Shown: piece after piece, positions 21,943 to 27,935 of the stretch
How positions within the stretch are numbered: the first letter of the stretch is position 1
Layout of the letters: the number at the start of each line of letters is the position of its first letter
Source: a virus
IMG/VR virus record: IMGVR_UViG_3300030329_006012
Coordinates: 124,001 to 188,000 of that record
Direction: 5' to 3' (one strand)
DNA: 64,000 nt
Notes under the pieces: model-generated
Databases searched by the model: none
What the model was told of the DNA's origin: nothing
The model's input: the letters and a program-made list of their open reading frames with translations, nothing else
Translations under genes and position numbers: made by a program

Positions 21943-22149
21943 ATGACTGAACACAAATACCCACCACTCTTTGCGCGTTATGAGTTGCGCGTTCTTATTC
22001 CCGATGCTGGCCCAACGGTCTGTGGCATCTACGAAACACTGGATGAAGCAATCGAGGCAAAGCAACTGAAGATGCGCTCTCAAAGCTATCCCGTGATCAT
22101 CTATGACGCAGAAGAGGAGACACCCGTCTTGCCGGGAGTTAAAAAATAA
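21943..22149 (+). CDS. Hypothetical protein, 68 aa
   Basis: ATG at 21943 one base after the previous stop with GGGAGAACGATAAA upstream; a longer frame from 21772 overlaps a real gene. ARYELRVLIPDAG, YETLDEAIEAKQLKM and YPVIIYDAEE suggest a small beta-alpha-beta fold. Confidence 0.65.
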   Translation: MTEHKYPPLFARYELRVLIPDAGPTVCGIYETLDEAIEAKQLKMRSQSYPVIIYDAEEETPVLPGVKK

Positions 22150-22565
22150 TGATTGAAGACTATATCAACCTAATAGCAGCATGGGCAAAGACTCGCGGCT
22201 ATAGCGTGTTCGGCAAATGGGATGAGGATGCATTTTATGACAAAGACAAAGAAATCGTTTATAGTCTCAGGACTAAAGAGAAGAAGCATCAAATGTATTC
22301 CCTGCTCCACGAGTGTGGGCATGCGCTTGCGTTCGACAGCAAGAGTTACAAAGACAATTTCCCTAACCTTGCCGCCATCCGCTTTAAGACGAGTCGAGTT
22401 AGCAAGAGGCGAAATGTGGTTAAGTGCGAAACCATTGCAGAAGAATGGGACGCATGGAAGCGAGGCTTCAAGCTTGCAAGACGACTTGGCATTGAAGTAA
22501 ACAAAGAAGACTATTTTGACTATGCATCACGCAACGTGATGACTTATGTAAGGAGAATAAAATGA
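22149..22565 (+). CDS. ImmA/IrrE-like putative metallopeptidase
   Basis: 138 aa. MYSLLHECGHALAFDSKSY contains HExxH at about residues 55-59, and AEEWDAWKRGFKLA further on could give the third ligand, as in ImmA/IrrE-type small peptidases that cleave regulators. No HTH domain is fused. A role in degrading a host regulator is possible but unproven. Overlaps neighbours at both ends by a few bases. Confidence 0.65.
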   Translation: MIEDYINLIAAWAKTRGYSVFGKWDEDAFYDKDKEIVYSLRTKEKKHQMYSLLHECGHALAFDSKSYKDNFPNLAAIRFKTSRVSKRRNVVKCETIAEEWDAWKRGFKLARRLGIEVNKEDYFDYASRNVMTYVRRIK

Positions 22566-22657
22566 CAGACTGGAATCGTAAATTAGTAATGGCTCACCTT
22601 TTTGATTTAACCTGCTGGTTCATCCTTGGGATCACCATCGGCCATTATTGTTTATAG
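22562..22657 (+). CDS. 31-aa membrane microprotein
   Basis: ATG at 22562 preceded by AAGGAGAATAAA, a strong ribosome site. One helix (LFDLTCWFILGITIGHYCL). It ends ten bases before the next gene. Coding is well supported by the ribosome site and position. Confidence 0.6.
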   Translation: MTDWNRKLVMAHLFDLTCWFILGITIGHYCL

Positions 22658-22666
22658 GAGAACACT

Positions 22667-22915
22667 ATGCGTAAATTCACTCAATCAATTCTAGGCAAAG
22701 GCGTCACGTTCACCAAGCTATGCAAGGTGCGTGACAAGCGAGGCCGTGTTGACTATGCTCGCAAAGACGTAGATGGCATCGTGGTAGAGAACGATGGCTA
22801 CGTTGCAACCGTTCGCGGTTGGGATGGCGTGTTGCACACCAACGTGGAAACGGCAGAACTCACAACATGGGCAGAGGCAGACCAGCCAACCCAAGACATG
22901 CCATGCTTAGACTAA
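22667..22915 (+). CDS. Small beta-rich protein, possibly SH3-like
   Basis: 82 aa, TAGGAGAACACT upstream. KGVTFTKLCKVRDKRG, DGIVVENDGYVATVRGWDG and TNVETAELTTW give a string of short strands resembling the GDLV proteins without the GD motif. It could be a remote member; function unknown. Confidence 0.6.
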   Translation: MRKFTQSILGKGVTFTKLCKVRDKRGRVDYARKDVDGIVVENDGYVATVRGWDGVLHTNVETAELTTWAEADQPTQDMPCLD

Positions 22916-23052
22916 TCCTCATGGGCCTGTTCATCATTCTGGTGGCTGCCCACAATCGGCTTGAGTATAAGCACGAACTCTTAATGGAGTGCTACATACA
23001 ATCAAGCTATTCACTTGCCGAGTGTATTGCATTCGTTGCAACACTTTACTAA
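22903..23052 (+). CDS. 49-aa single-pass or secreted microprotein
   Basis: ATG at 22903 overlapping the previous gene (alternative 22921). N-terminal helix LRLILMGLFIILVAAHN followed by a soluble part with two cysteines (LLMECYIQSSYSLAECIAF), which could be periplasmic with a disulfide bond. Similar small phage proteins exist in my memory but without function. Confidence 0.55.
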   Translation: MLRLILMGLFIILVAAHNRLEYKHELLMECYIQSSYSLAECIAFVATLY

Positions 23053-23085
23053 CCAACCGCATCTCGCGGGAAAGAAAAAATAAAA

Positions 23086-23388
23086 ATGAAAAACACAATT
23101 AGATATAACACAAAGACATTAGTAGATAACAATAACATCATGTGGACCTTCGACTATGACAGAATAGATAACACTGTTACATTAGTAAGCGACTACTCAA
23201 CCACTGGAACCTCAGCAGTCATTAGCCAGTATAGCATGGACAATGCAACAGGGCAAGACATCCCAGAGCAAATCCTTACCAGTGCCCAAGACATGATAGA
23301 GCAGGACGACACCAAATCAATGCTGGATAGTATCATTGAACGACATACTGATAGGCGGACTATACAGTACAAGCAAAATCGAGCGTAG
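23086..23388 (+). CDS. Hypothetical protein, 100 aa, last gene of array B
   Basis: Strand-rich N-terminal half (IMWTFDYDRIDNTVTLVSDY, GTSAVISQYSM) and a helical, basic C terminus. No ribosome site stronger than GGGAAAG about 16 bases upstream. Followed by an unusual C-run region. Confidence 0.6.
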   Translation: MKNTIRYNTKTLVDNNNIMWTFDYDRIDNTVTLVSDYSTTGTSAVISQYSMDNATGQDIPEQILTSAQDMIEQDDTKSMLDSIIERHTDRRTIQYKQNRA

Positions 23389-23400
23389 GGAAAGCAAAGG

Positions 23401-23451
23401 GGTTGCAGGGGGGTGCCCCCTACCCCCTACCCCCCCTACTCGGAAAGTAGG
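23401..23451 (+). repeat. C-run/G-run repeat with two hairpins
   Basis: Three consecutive C-run-TA units (CCCCCTACCCCCTACC...) follow a GGGGGG run. Hairpin 1: AGGGGG (23407-23412) with CCCCCT (23416-23421). Hairpin 2: CCTACT (23435-23440) with AGTAGG (23446-23451). The opposite strand has G7-TA-G5-TA-G5, which could form a G-quadruplex. The sequence is very unlike its AT-rich surroundings. It might act as a transcription stop for array B, but no T-run follows. Confidence 0.6.
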
Positions 23452-23536
23452 TGCTACGTAGGGTGGTGGTTTTCAAACTAAGTACATTCACGCTCTGCAC
23501 CCCCAAAAAAATTCACAGAGAAAAAAAGGCTAGATT

Positions 23537-23755
23537 ATGGAAAACTCATTATACCACAAAGTGAAACAAGGTGACTTGGTAAAGTTCGAGAGTAACAACG
23601 AGCCCGATGGAATAGTGGGCATTATGATGGATTGGTTCAACGGGTTTAGGGACTGGCCATATCCACCATACGGTGATGAGACAGTTATCGTATGTTGGGC
23701 AAACGGTGTGTCGGACTACACAAGACGAAGAAAGCTAAAGAAGGTGACAGCATGA
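23537..23755 (+). CDS. GDLV-family protein, 72 aa
   Basis: HKVKQGDLVKFESNNE at residues 7-22, GIVGIMMDWFNG, VIVCWANGV and a final RRKLKKV. No clear ribosome site beyond AAAAAAAGG. Its stop overlaps the first gene of the microprotein array (ATGA). Confidence 0.68.
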   Translation: MENSLYHKVKQGDLVKFESNNEPDGIVGIMMDWFNGFRDWPYPPYGDETVIVCWANGVSDYTRRRKLKKVTA

Positions 23756-23868
23756 AACTACAATTAATGGGTGATATATTCGCAGGACTCATCGCAGCAT
23801 CGGTGTTCTTGTTTTCAGTATTGATGCTTAAACCAGCCAAGAAGGAAGAAAAGGATGATGACGCCTAA
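23752..23868 (+). CDS. Membrane microprotein 1 of 6 (38 aa)
   Basis: ATG at 23752 overlaps the previous stop and is preceded by AAGGTGAC. Helix IFAGLIAASVFLFSVLML then a charged tail (KPAKKEEKDDDA), so the C terminus is probably cytoplasmic. Confidence 0.6.
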   Translation: MKLQLMGDIFAGLIAASVFLFSVLMLKPAKKEEKDDDA

Positions 23869-23876
23869 TTACATAT

Positions 23877-24029
23877 ATGAAGTGGAAGAGTCCTATAACT
23901 TGGATAACAATAATCGGAGCAGCACTAGCACTAAAGATAGCTGCCGACTCGTTCGCTTTGTTCATGGAATGCATAACTTGCTCATCGCACACACTAATAG
24001 AGTGCATGATAATCGGAATACTTTATTAA
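23877..24029 (+). CDS. Membrane microprotein 2 of 6 (50 aa)
   Basis: ATG at 23877. Two hydrophobic stretches (ITWITIIGAALALKI and HTLIECMIIGILY) flank a cysteine pair (ECITCSS). No clear ribosome site; the reading depends on tight packing with neighbours. Confidence 0.5.
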   Translation: MKWKSPITWITIIGAALALKIAADSFALFMECITCSSHTLIECMIIGILY

Positions 24030-24030
24030 A

Positions 24031-24141
24031 ATGAACTATGACTTAGAATTGTGGGCCGACATCTTTTCTGCATGTTGTGCAGGGGCTTCGTTTGTAATAA
24101 TCGCATTGGTTCACAACCACATATATAGGAACAAGAGATGA
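24031..24141 (+). CDS. Membrane microprotein 3 of 6 (36 aa)
   Basis: ATG at 24031, one base after the previous stop. Helix DIFSACCAGASFVIIALV and a basic end (HIYRNKR). Overlaps microprotein 4 by four bases (ATGA). Confidence 0.5.
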   Translation: MNYDLELWADIFSACCAGASFVIIALVHNHIYRNKR

Positions 24142-24272
24142 GAACATTACAATTTGCAGGAGTTGCTCTAGTTTTTGGAGTCTTAACAATTAAGACAATC
24201 CATGCTATAGTGAAAGACATGAGAAACAAGTCAGAGAATGGTTATGATACTAGAAGAAATACTAATTTATAG
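24138..24272 (+). CDS. Membrane microprotein 4 of 6 (44 aa)
   Basis: ATG at 24138 behind AGGAACAAGAG. Helix LQFAGVALVFGVLTIKTIHA then a polar, basic tail. Overlaps microprotein 5 by 29 bases. Confidence 0.5.
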   Translation: MRTLQFAGVALVFGVLTIKTIHAIVKDMRNKSENGYDTRRNTNL

Positions 24273-24336
24273 CATTATCATGTCAACAAGTGCTATGGCT
24301 ATTTATGTGATTGCAAAAAATGGCCGGAAAAAATAA
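24244..24336 (+). CDS. Membrane microprotein 5 of 6 (30 aa)
   Basis: ATG at 24244. Almost entirely helix (ILIYSIIMSTSAMAIYVIA) with a basic end (KNGRKK). The stop overlaps the start of microprotein 6 (TAATG). Confidence 0.45.
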   Translation: MILEEILIYSIIMSTSAMAIYVIAKNGRKK

Positions 24337-24479
24337 TGAGATTTGATGAGCTTCAAGATCTGTTGCTACTTATTGGCATGGCAGTTATCTTGAGCATAAC
24401 GCTTATTCACTACCGACCTTGGAAGCGCGAACATGAGCTCAAAAAAGAAAAGGCTAGAGGCTCTAAAGGAAAGACGTGA
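24336..24479 (+). CDS. Membrane microprotein 6 of 6 (47 aa)
   Basis: ATG at 24336 with GGAAAAAATA upstream. Helix LLLLIGMAVILSITLIHY then a long basic tail (WKREHELKKEKARGSKGK). Its end overlaps a coiled-coil gene in another frame. Confidence 0.5.
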   Translation: MRFDELQDLLLLIGMAVILSITLIHYRPWKREHELKKEKARGSKGKT

Positions 24480-24600
24480 GGAGTTGGTAAAGGAATATCA
24501 AAGGCTTGTGCTTGTGTTAAGTGGCATGCAGGACCAAATCGCAGATATCGATGGCGATATAAGGATGCTAGAGAATGAGCAAAAAAAGAAATCTACTTGA
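24433..24600 (+). CDS. Coiled-coil protein, 55 aa
   Basis: ATG at 24433 inside the end of microprotein 6. The product is a single charged helix with heptad spacing (RLEALKERREELVKEYQRL, IADIDGDIRMLENEQ). Overlaps the next GDLV gene by 26 bases. Moderate support. Confidence 0.5.
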   Translation: MSSKKKRLEALKERREELVKEYQRLVLVLSGMQDQIADIDGDIRMLENEQKKKST

Positions 24601-24802
24601 AGGGTACAAGCTAGTACCGTATTATACCTTCAAGAAGGGCGACCTAGTTAGGGTGAAAGATTTTGCAAGAGACATGGCAGGAATGCTTGGTGTCATTATT
24701 AGCAGAGAGGACTACAACACAGCATGCAAGGTACTACTTAGTGATGGAAAGAAAAGAACAATAATGAAATTTTGTTTGGAGAGAGTTGATGCAGAGGAGT
24801 AA
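24575..24802 (+). CDS. GDLV-family protein, 75 aa
   Basis: YTFKKGDLVRVKDFARD at residues 17-33, MLGVIISREDY, CKVLLSDGKK and a final LERVDAEE. A compact canonical member that shows the four-strand layout well. Three bases separate it from the next copy. Confidence 0.72.
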   Translation: MSKKRNLLEGYKLVPYYTFKKGDLVRVKDFARDMAGMLGVIISREDYNTACKVLLSDGKKRTIMKFCLERVDAEE

Positions 24803-24805
24803 TAA

Positions 24806-25036
24806 ATGGCAGCAGAAAAAAATGCCGATTTTAAAATTGGAGATTTAATTAAAATCAAGGAGAATGCACACTTCGTTGAAGAGGAGTTCGTGGGCGCAGC
24901 AGGATTGATTGTGGCGTTTAACAAAACGGGCTACCCCAAAGGGTTCAGCGGTCGTGCAAAGGACAGTGTGATGTACGTGGTGGCCGCACAGGGCCAGAAT
25001 ATCAAACTATTTGAAGATGAGATGGAGAAAATATAG
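24806..25036 (+). CDS. GDLV-family protein (IGDLI), 76 aa
   Basis: FKIGDLIKIKENAHFVEEE, AAGLIVAFNKTG, VMYVVAAQG and KLFEDEMEKI. Directly follows a sister gene; GAGGAGTAATAA precedes the ATG. Stop overlaps the next GTG (TAGTG). Confidence 0.7.
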   Translation: MAAEKNADFKIGDLIKIKENAHFVEEEFVGAAGLIVAFNKTGYPKGFSGRAKDSVMYVVAAQGQNIKLFEDEMEKI

Positions 25037-25278
25037 TGAATGAGCAAATTTTAGTGGGCGATTTCGTAGAAGTACACCTCAACACAGAGCTTGATGCTTT
25101 CAAGGGCGTCGTTTTGGAACTAAACGACACGATGAGTTGGAAAGATGACGTTTGGTACAAGGTTCAACCGCTTTCACTCAAGAAAATGCCGGGAAATTTT
25201 TGGTATAGAGAGAACAAAGTGAAGAAATTGGCAGATAAAGCAGAATTTCTAGTGATCGACGGAGGAAACAGTGGCTAA
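25036..25278 (+). CDS. GDLV-family protein (VGDFV), 80 aa
   Basis: GTG start. ILVGDFVEVHLNTELD, KGVVLELND, WYKVQPLSLKK and ENKVKKLADK. Third consecutive family gene. Ends eight bases inside the next gene. Confidence 0.68.
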   Translation: MNEQILVGDFVEVHLNTELDAFKGVVLELNDTMSWKDDVWYKVQPLSLKKMPGNFWYRENKVKKLADKAEFLVIDGGNSG

Positions 25279-25498
25279 ATATCCAGCAAAATATGATCTT
25301 GCGATAAAACCCAGAACATATAAGGACGCAACATCCTATGGGCCACATGGATATACTGTTTTTCGGGTATTGACAGACTCTGCAAGCGATGTTTACAATT
25401 CACCAATAGCAGATTTTAAGAATCGCACCCATGCAGAGATATTTTTGAAGGCATTGAGGGCAGAAATCGAAAAAAAAGAGGCAGAAGACGGTGAGTGA
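25271..25498 (+). CDS. Hypothetical protein, 75 aa
   Basis: GTG start with GGAGGAAAC upstream. YTVFRVLTDSASDVYNSP is strand-loop and AEIFLKALRAEIEKKEA is helix. Resembles small DUF-type beta-alpha proteins but none that I can name. Overlaps the IscA-like gene by eight bases. Confidence 0.6.
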   Translation: MAKYPAKYDLAIKPRTYKDATSYGPHGYTVFRVLTDSASDVYNSPIADFKNRTHAEIFLKALRAEIEKKEAEDGE

Positions 25499-25826
25499 CT
25501 TCCCATTAACAGTTACAGACGCAGCTTTTGACGCTGCAAAGCTCGCACTAGATGAAAATGGCGGTGAAAACTCGTTCATTAGGGCAGCAATTCAGGGTGG
25601 CGGATGTTCAGGCTTGCAATATAAGCTTGACTTAGACACAGAACAGCGTGACGACGACTATGTTTGGGAAAAAGACGGCCTAAAAATGGTTGTTGATGGG
25701 TTTAGTGCGGTATATTTGCATGGAACCGTCCTCGATTTCGTGACATCTTTCGCAGGACAAGGCTTTCAGTTCATAAATCCGAATGCAAAACGGAAATGTG
25801 GATGCGGAAGTTCATTTGGAGTATAG
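25491..25826 (+). CDS. A-type Fe-S cluster carrier (IscA/ErpA-like)
   Basis: 111 aa, GTG start. The hallmark cysteines are present: one in IQGGGCSGLQYKL and C-x-C in KRKCGCGSSFGV near the end. VTDAAFDAAKLALDENGG and VVDGFSAVYLHGTVLDFV fit the family. A-type carriers pass Fe-S clusters to target enzymes. Because the window also encodes a radical-SAM enzyme and a Bfd-like ferredoxin, it may supply clusters to phage enzymes. Lies in an operon of small hypothetical genes. Confidence 0.9.
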   Translation: MSDFPLTVTDAAFDAAKLALDENGGENSFIRAAIQGGGCSGLQYKLDLDTEQRDDDYVWEKDGLKMVVDGFSAVYLHGTVLDFVTSFAGQGFQFINPNAKRKCGCGSSFGV

Positions 25827-25828
25827 GT

Positions 25829-25981
25829 ATGGCAAAGAAAAAGCAAGAAAAAGACAGATTGCCAAGGAATCCGCTGGTTCCAAAGCTAAATGATCACAAG
25901 AATCAAGTTTTTAAAGATAAAAAGAAAGAAAAAAGCAAGAATATTTGCAGAGAGAAGGTAAAGAACAATGAAGATGTATAG
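25829..25981 (+). CDS. Lysine-rich small protein, 50 aa
   Basis: ATG at 25829 two bases after the previous stop, with TTGGAG upstream; 24 of 50 residues are charged, mainly lysine (KKKQEKDRLPRNP, DKKKEKSKN). Probably disordered, perhaps nucleic-acid binding. Confidence 0.5.
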   Translation: MAKKKQEKDRLPRNPLVPKLNDHKNQVFKDKKKEKSKNICREKVKNNEDV

Positions 25982-26195
25982 TGATTTTGAAGAATCAGTT
26001 ATTTATTATGAAAAAGATGCTTTTGTTTACCAGTTAGTGAAGTGTAAGCAGGAGAGTGGCGAAGAGTTCTATGTTGTAAGAGACAAAGAAGACAATCCCA
26101 TGTTAGCAAGCGTGGAAAAAGAACCAGCAATGACTTTCTTTTTTCATAAATGTAAAATTGCGGAAGGGAAAGAACCAGAACCAGAAAGTCATTAA
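25968..26195 (+). CDS. Hypothetical protein, 75 aa
   Basis: Starts inside the end of the previous gene with AAGG upstream. Strand-rich (AFVYQLVKCKQESGEEFYVV, PAMTFFFHKCKIA), possibly a small beta sandwich. Family unknown. Confidence 0.6.
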   Translation: MKMYSDFEESVIYYEKDAFVYQLVKCKQESGEEFYVVRDKEDNPMLASVEKEPAMTFFFHKCKIAEGKEPEPESH

Positions 26196-26208
26196 TTAGG
26201 GTGGGCCT

Positions 26209-26400
26209 TTGGCAGAAGATAATACATTTGAAGTAGAGATGGGAGATCTCGTTGACGTTATCAGCAACTACAAGGACATTATAGTTGCAACTGGTATATA
26301 TCTTGGCCTAGATGCAAACGAACTTAAAATGAGGATTTTAGTTGATGATGGAAAAGTTAAGGAGTTTAGTACAACCTTCTACTACTTAGAGAGACTTTAA
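26209..26400 (+). CDS. GDLV-family protein, 63 aa
   Basis: TTG start, preceded by TAGGGTGGG. VEMGDLVDVISNYKD, VATGIYLGLDAN, MRILVDDGK and a final YYLERL. The shortest canonical member. Confidence 0.65.
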   Translation: MAEDNTFEVEMGDLVDVISNYKDIIVATGIYLGLDANELKMRILVDDGKVKEFSTTFYYLERL

Positions 26401-26422
26401 GATTTCGGGCGTAATATCAACA

Positions 26423-26809
26423 ATGATCCACTACCTAGACACTAACGTATATAAGCATCAAGACGAATGGTTTGAACAAGCTGCCAAGATATACATGATG
26501 TTACCAAAGAACACGGAATGGTTTGGTGACTGGGAGATTACTCAAACTAATGAAAGTCTCAGGTTCAGTGGTAAGTATTTTATATCCGAACACACTGAGA
26601 ACCCCCAAGACGTAATTGACTTTACGGTTATATTTTTTAAAGATGCCGAAAAACTTTTTAAGCTGCAGTTCAATGGAGTGAGATCACAACGCTTGGCAAA
26701 AAAGTATTATATTCGAGGGTATCTTGAAAACGAAGTGGTTGAAAGCATATATGGTCTCGGCGGAAATCCCGATTTTATTTATTCTCTTTCCCTTTGTGAT
26801 ATGTGGTAA
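26423..26809 (+). CDS. Hypothetical protein, 128 aa
   Basis: Aromatic-rich, mixed alpha/beta. HYLDTNVYKHQDEWFEQAA and YYIRGYLENEVVESIYG. The LDTN start recalls PIN domains, but the other acidic residues of a PIN fold are not evident, so I leave the function open. Confidence 0.6.
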   Translation: MIHYLDTNVYKHQDEWFEQAAKIYMMLPKNTEWFGDWEITQTNESLRFSGKYFISEHTENPQDVIDFTVIFFKDAEKLFKLQFNGVRSQRLAKKYYIRGYLENEVVESIYGLGGNPDFIYSLSLCDMW

Positions 26810-26830
26810 GAGGAAGAAAGGCATTTACTC

Positions 26831-27043
26831 ATGGTAAAATTTAAAAAAGGCGAATTGATTTCGTATAAGAGCACTTCTTCTAAGAAGCGTCTTGGTATTG
26901 TCATATCTGATCCATATCTGTCTAAGGCAGGGTGGAAAGTAAAAACATATTGTGATGGCACCATTTACAATAACAGCGTTGATAGCGTTGGGAGAGTCTG
27001 CGATGAAGTGGAACTTGTTAAGCCATATCATACCGGGTATTAA
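26831..27043 (+). CDS. GDLV-family protein (KGELI variant), 70 aa
   Basis: VKFKKGELISYKSTSS, KRLGIVISDPYL, WKVKTYCDG and EVELVKPYH. Asp of the motif is replaced by Glu. Its end overlaps the start of the transglutaminase-like gene by 41 bases. Confidence 0.65.
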   Translation: MVKFKKGELISYKSTSSKKRLGIVISDPYLSKAGWKVKTYCDGTIYNNSVDSVGRVCDEVELVKPYHTGY

Positions 27044-27617
27044 AAAGTTTTTTATAATCCAATCGTATCGGTTTGTTTGTTTTGTTAAGTGGTGGTACAC
27101 ACTCACCATGAAACTTACAAAAATTCATTCTACGCAGGTGAGATACTACCAAACTTTTGAACAAATACCAAATGATTATGGATGGGGTAGGCGATATCGA
27201 AAAGACCCGTTAAATGGCAAGCTAGACTATTTGACCCATCCGAGCAAATTGGCGCACAATGCAGCTAACGAATTGGAGTTTGGTGATTGCGATGACCATG
27301 CAATCTTTTGGTGCACTGCACTTTTAAAGAATGGCTTGGCCAAGAGAGCTTGGTTTTGTTTTTATAGCATGGAGGGCATAGATGATGGACGTATGTCTGC
27401 TCATGCCGTTTGCGTTTTTGAGCATGCCGATAAGGATATGTTCTTTTGGTGCGATTACCAATTGCCAAGCTGCCTTGATGAGTTTCGAGACAAGTGGATG
27501 CAAAGGTCTGCCGACACTTTGAATGCTCGGCCTATAGTTGGTGCTATGATTGAAGTGAAGCATGTTACCGGTGATGACACTCCTGTTTTTGGAAAAATAA
27601 CCATTTTAAAGAATTAG
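27003..27617 (+). CDS. Transglutaminase-like cysteine peptidase family protein
   Basis: 204 aa from the ATG at 27003 (27106 is an alternative that drops the hydrophobic segment HIIPGIKKFFIIQSYRFVC). A cysteine in FGDCDDHAIFWCTALL, a histidine in SAHAVCVFEH and an acidic residue in FFWCDYQLP are ordered Cys-His-Asp, as in transglutaminase/BTLCP-like enzymes. These crosslink or cleave proteins; the substrate is unknown. The N-terminal hydrophobic region may anchor it. Confidence 0.6.
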   Translation: MKWNLLSHIIPGIKKFFIIQSYRFVCFVKWWYTLTMKLTKIHSTQVRYYQTFEQIPNDYGWGRRYRKDPLNGKLDYLTHPSKLAHNAANELEFGDCDDHAIFWCTALLKNGLAKRAWFCFYSMEGIDDGRMSAHAVCVFEHADKDMFFWCDYQLPSCLDEFRDKWMQRSADTLNARPIVGAMIEVKHVTGDDTPVFGKITILKN

Positions 27618-27700
27618 CTAATAAAAAAATTACGGCCAAGCGGTTTTAGGTTTTTATAAAAAAAATTTCCGTTCCGCTGTTGGGTGTATTAATTATAGTC

Positions 27701-27919
27701 ATGCACCAAAGCTTTGATGAGTATGACAAAATTTTCGCGCTGGGCGATATGGTTGAGCTTGATAATGGGATGCCTGAATTTGAAAGCATCGTGGGAGTGG
27801 GCATTGTCATCAAAGTTGAAGATGATGATGTCATTGTCTTTTGGCAAAGCGATGTCTGGGCGTCTGGCCGGCGACAGAAAATGAAGACATGTGAAATAAG
27901 ACACGCTCATCTTCTCTAA
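27701..27919 (+). CDS. GDLV-family protein (LGDMV variant), 72 aa
   Basis: ATG at 27701 (an earlier TTG at 27680 has no ribosome site). IFALGDMVELDNGMPEF, GVGIVIKVEDDD, VIVFWQSD, ending in MKTCEIRHAH. Followed by the ACTATTTA motif and the giant gene. Confidence 0.65.
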   Translation: MHQSFDEYDKIFALGDMVELDNGMPEFESIVGVGIVIKVEDDDVIVFWQSDVWASGRRQKMKTCEIRHAHLL

Positions 27920-27922
27920 ACG

Positions 27923-27930
27923 ACTATTTA
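27923..27930 (+). promoter_or_regulatory. ACTAYTTA intergenic motif (copy 2)
   Basis: ACTATTTATAGG ends just before the ATG of the 2470-aa gene (27936), which has no Shine-Dalgarno. On the other strand it reads TATAAATAG, like the T4 late promoter; the functional direction is unclear. Confidence 0.4.
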
Positions 27931-27935
27931 TAGGC

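Noticed and set aside
23401-23451. CRISPR array
   Set aside because: Repeats are 7 bases with no spacers; it is a C-run repeat.
26423-26809. PIN-domain nuclease
   Set aside because: Only the LDTN start resembles it; further acidic residues of a PIN site are not evident.
27923-27935. T4-type late promoter TATAAATA on the minus strand
   Set aside because: It would point away from the giant gene and there is no minus-strand gene to serve; treated as an undirected motif.
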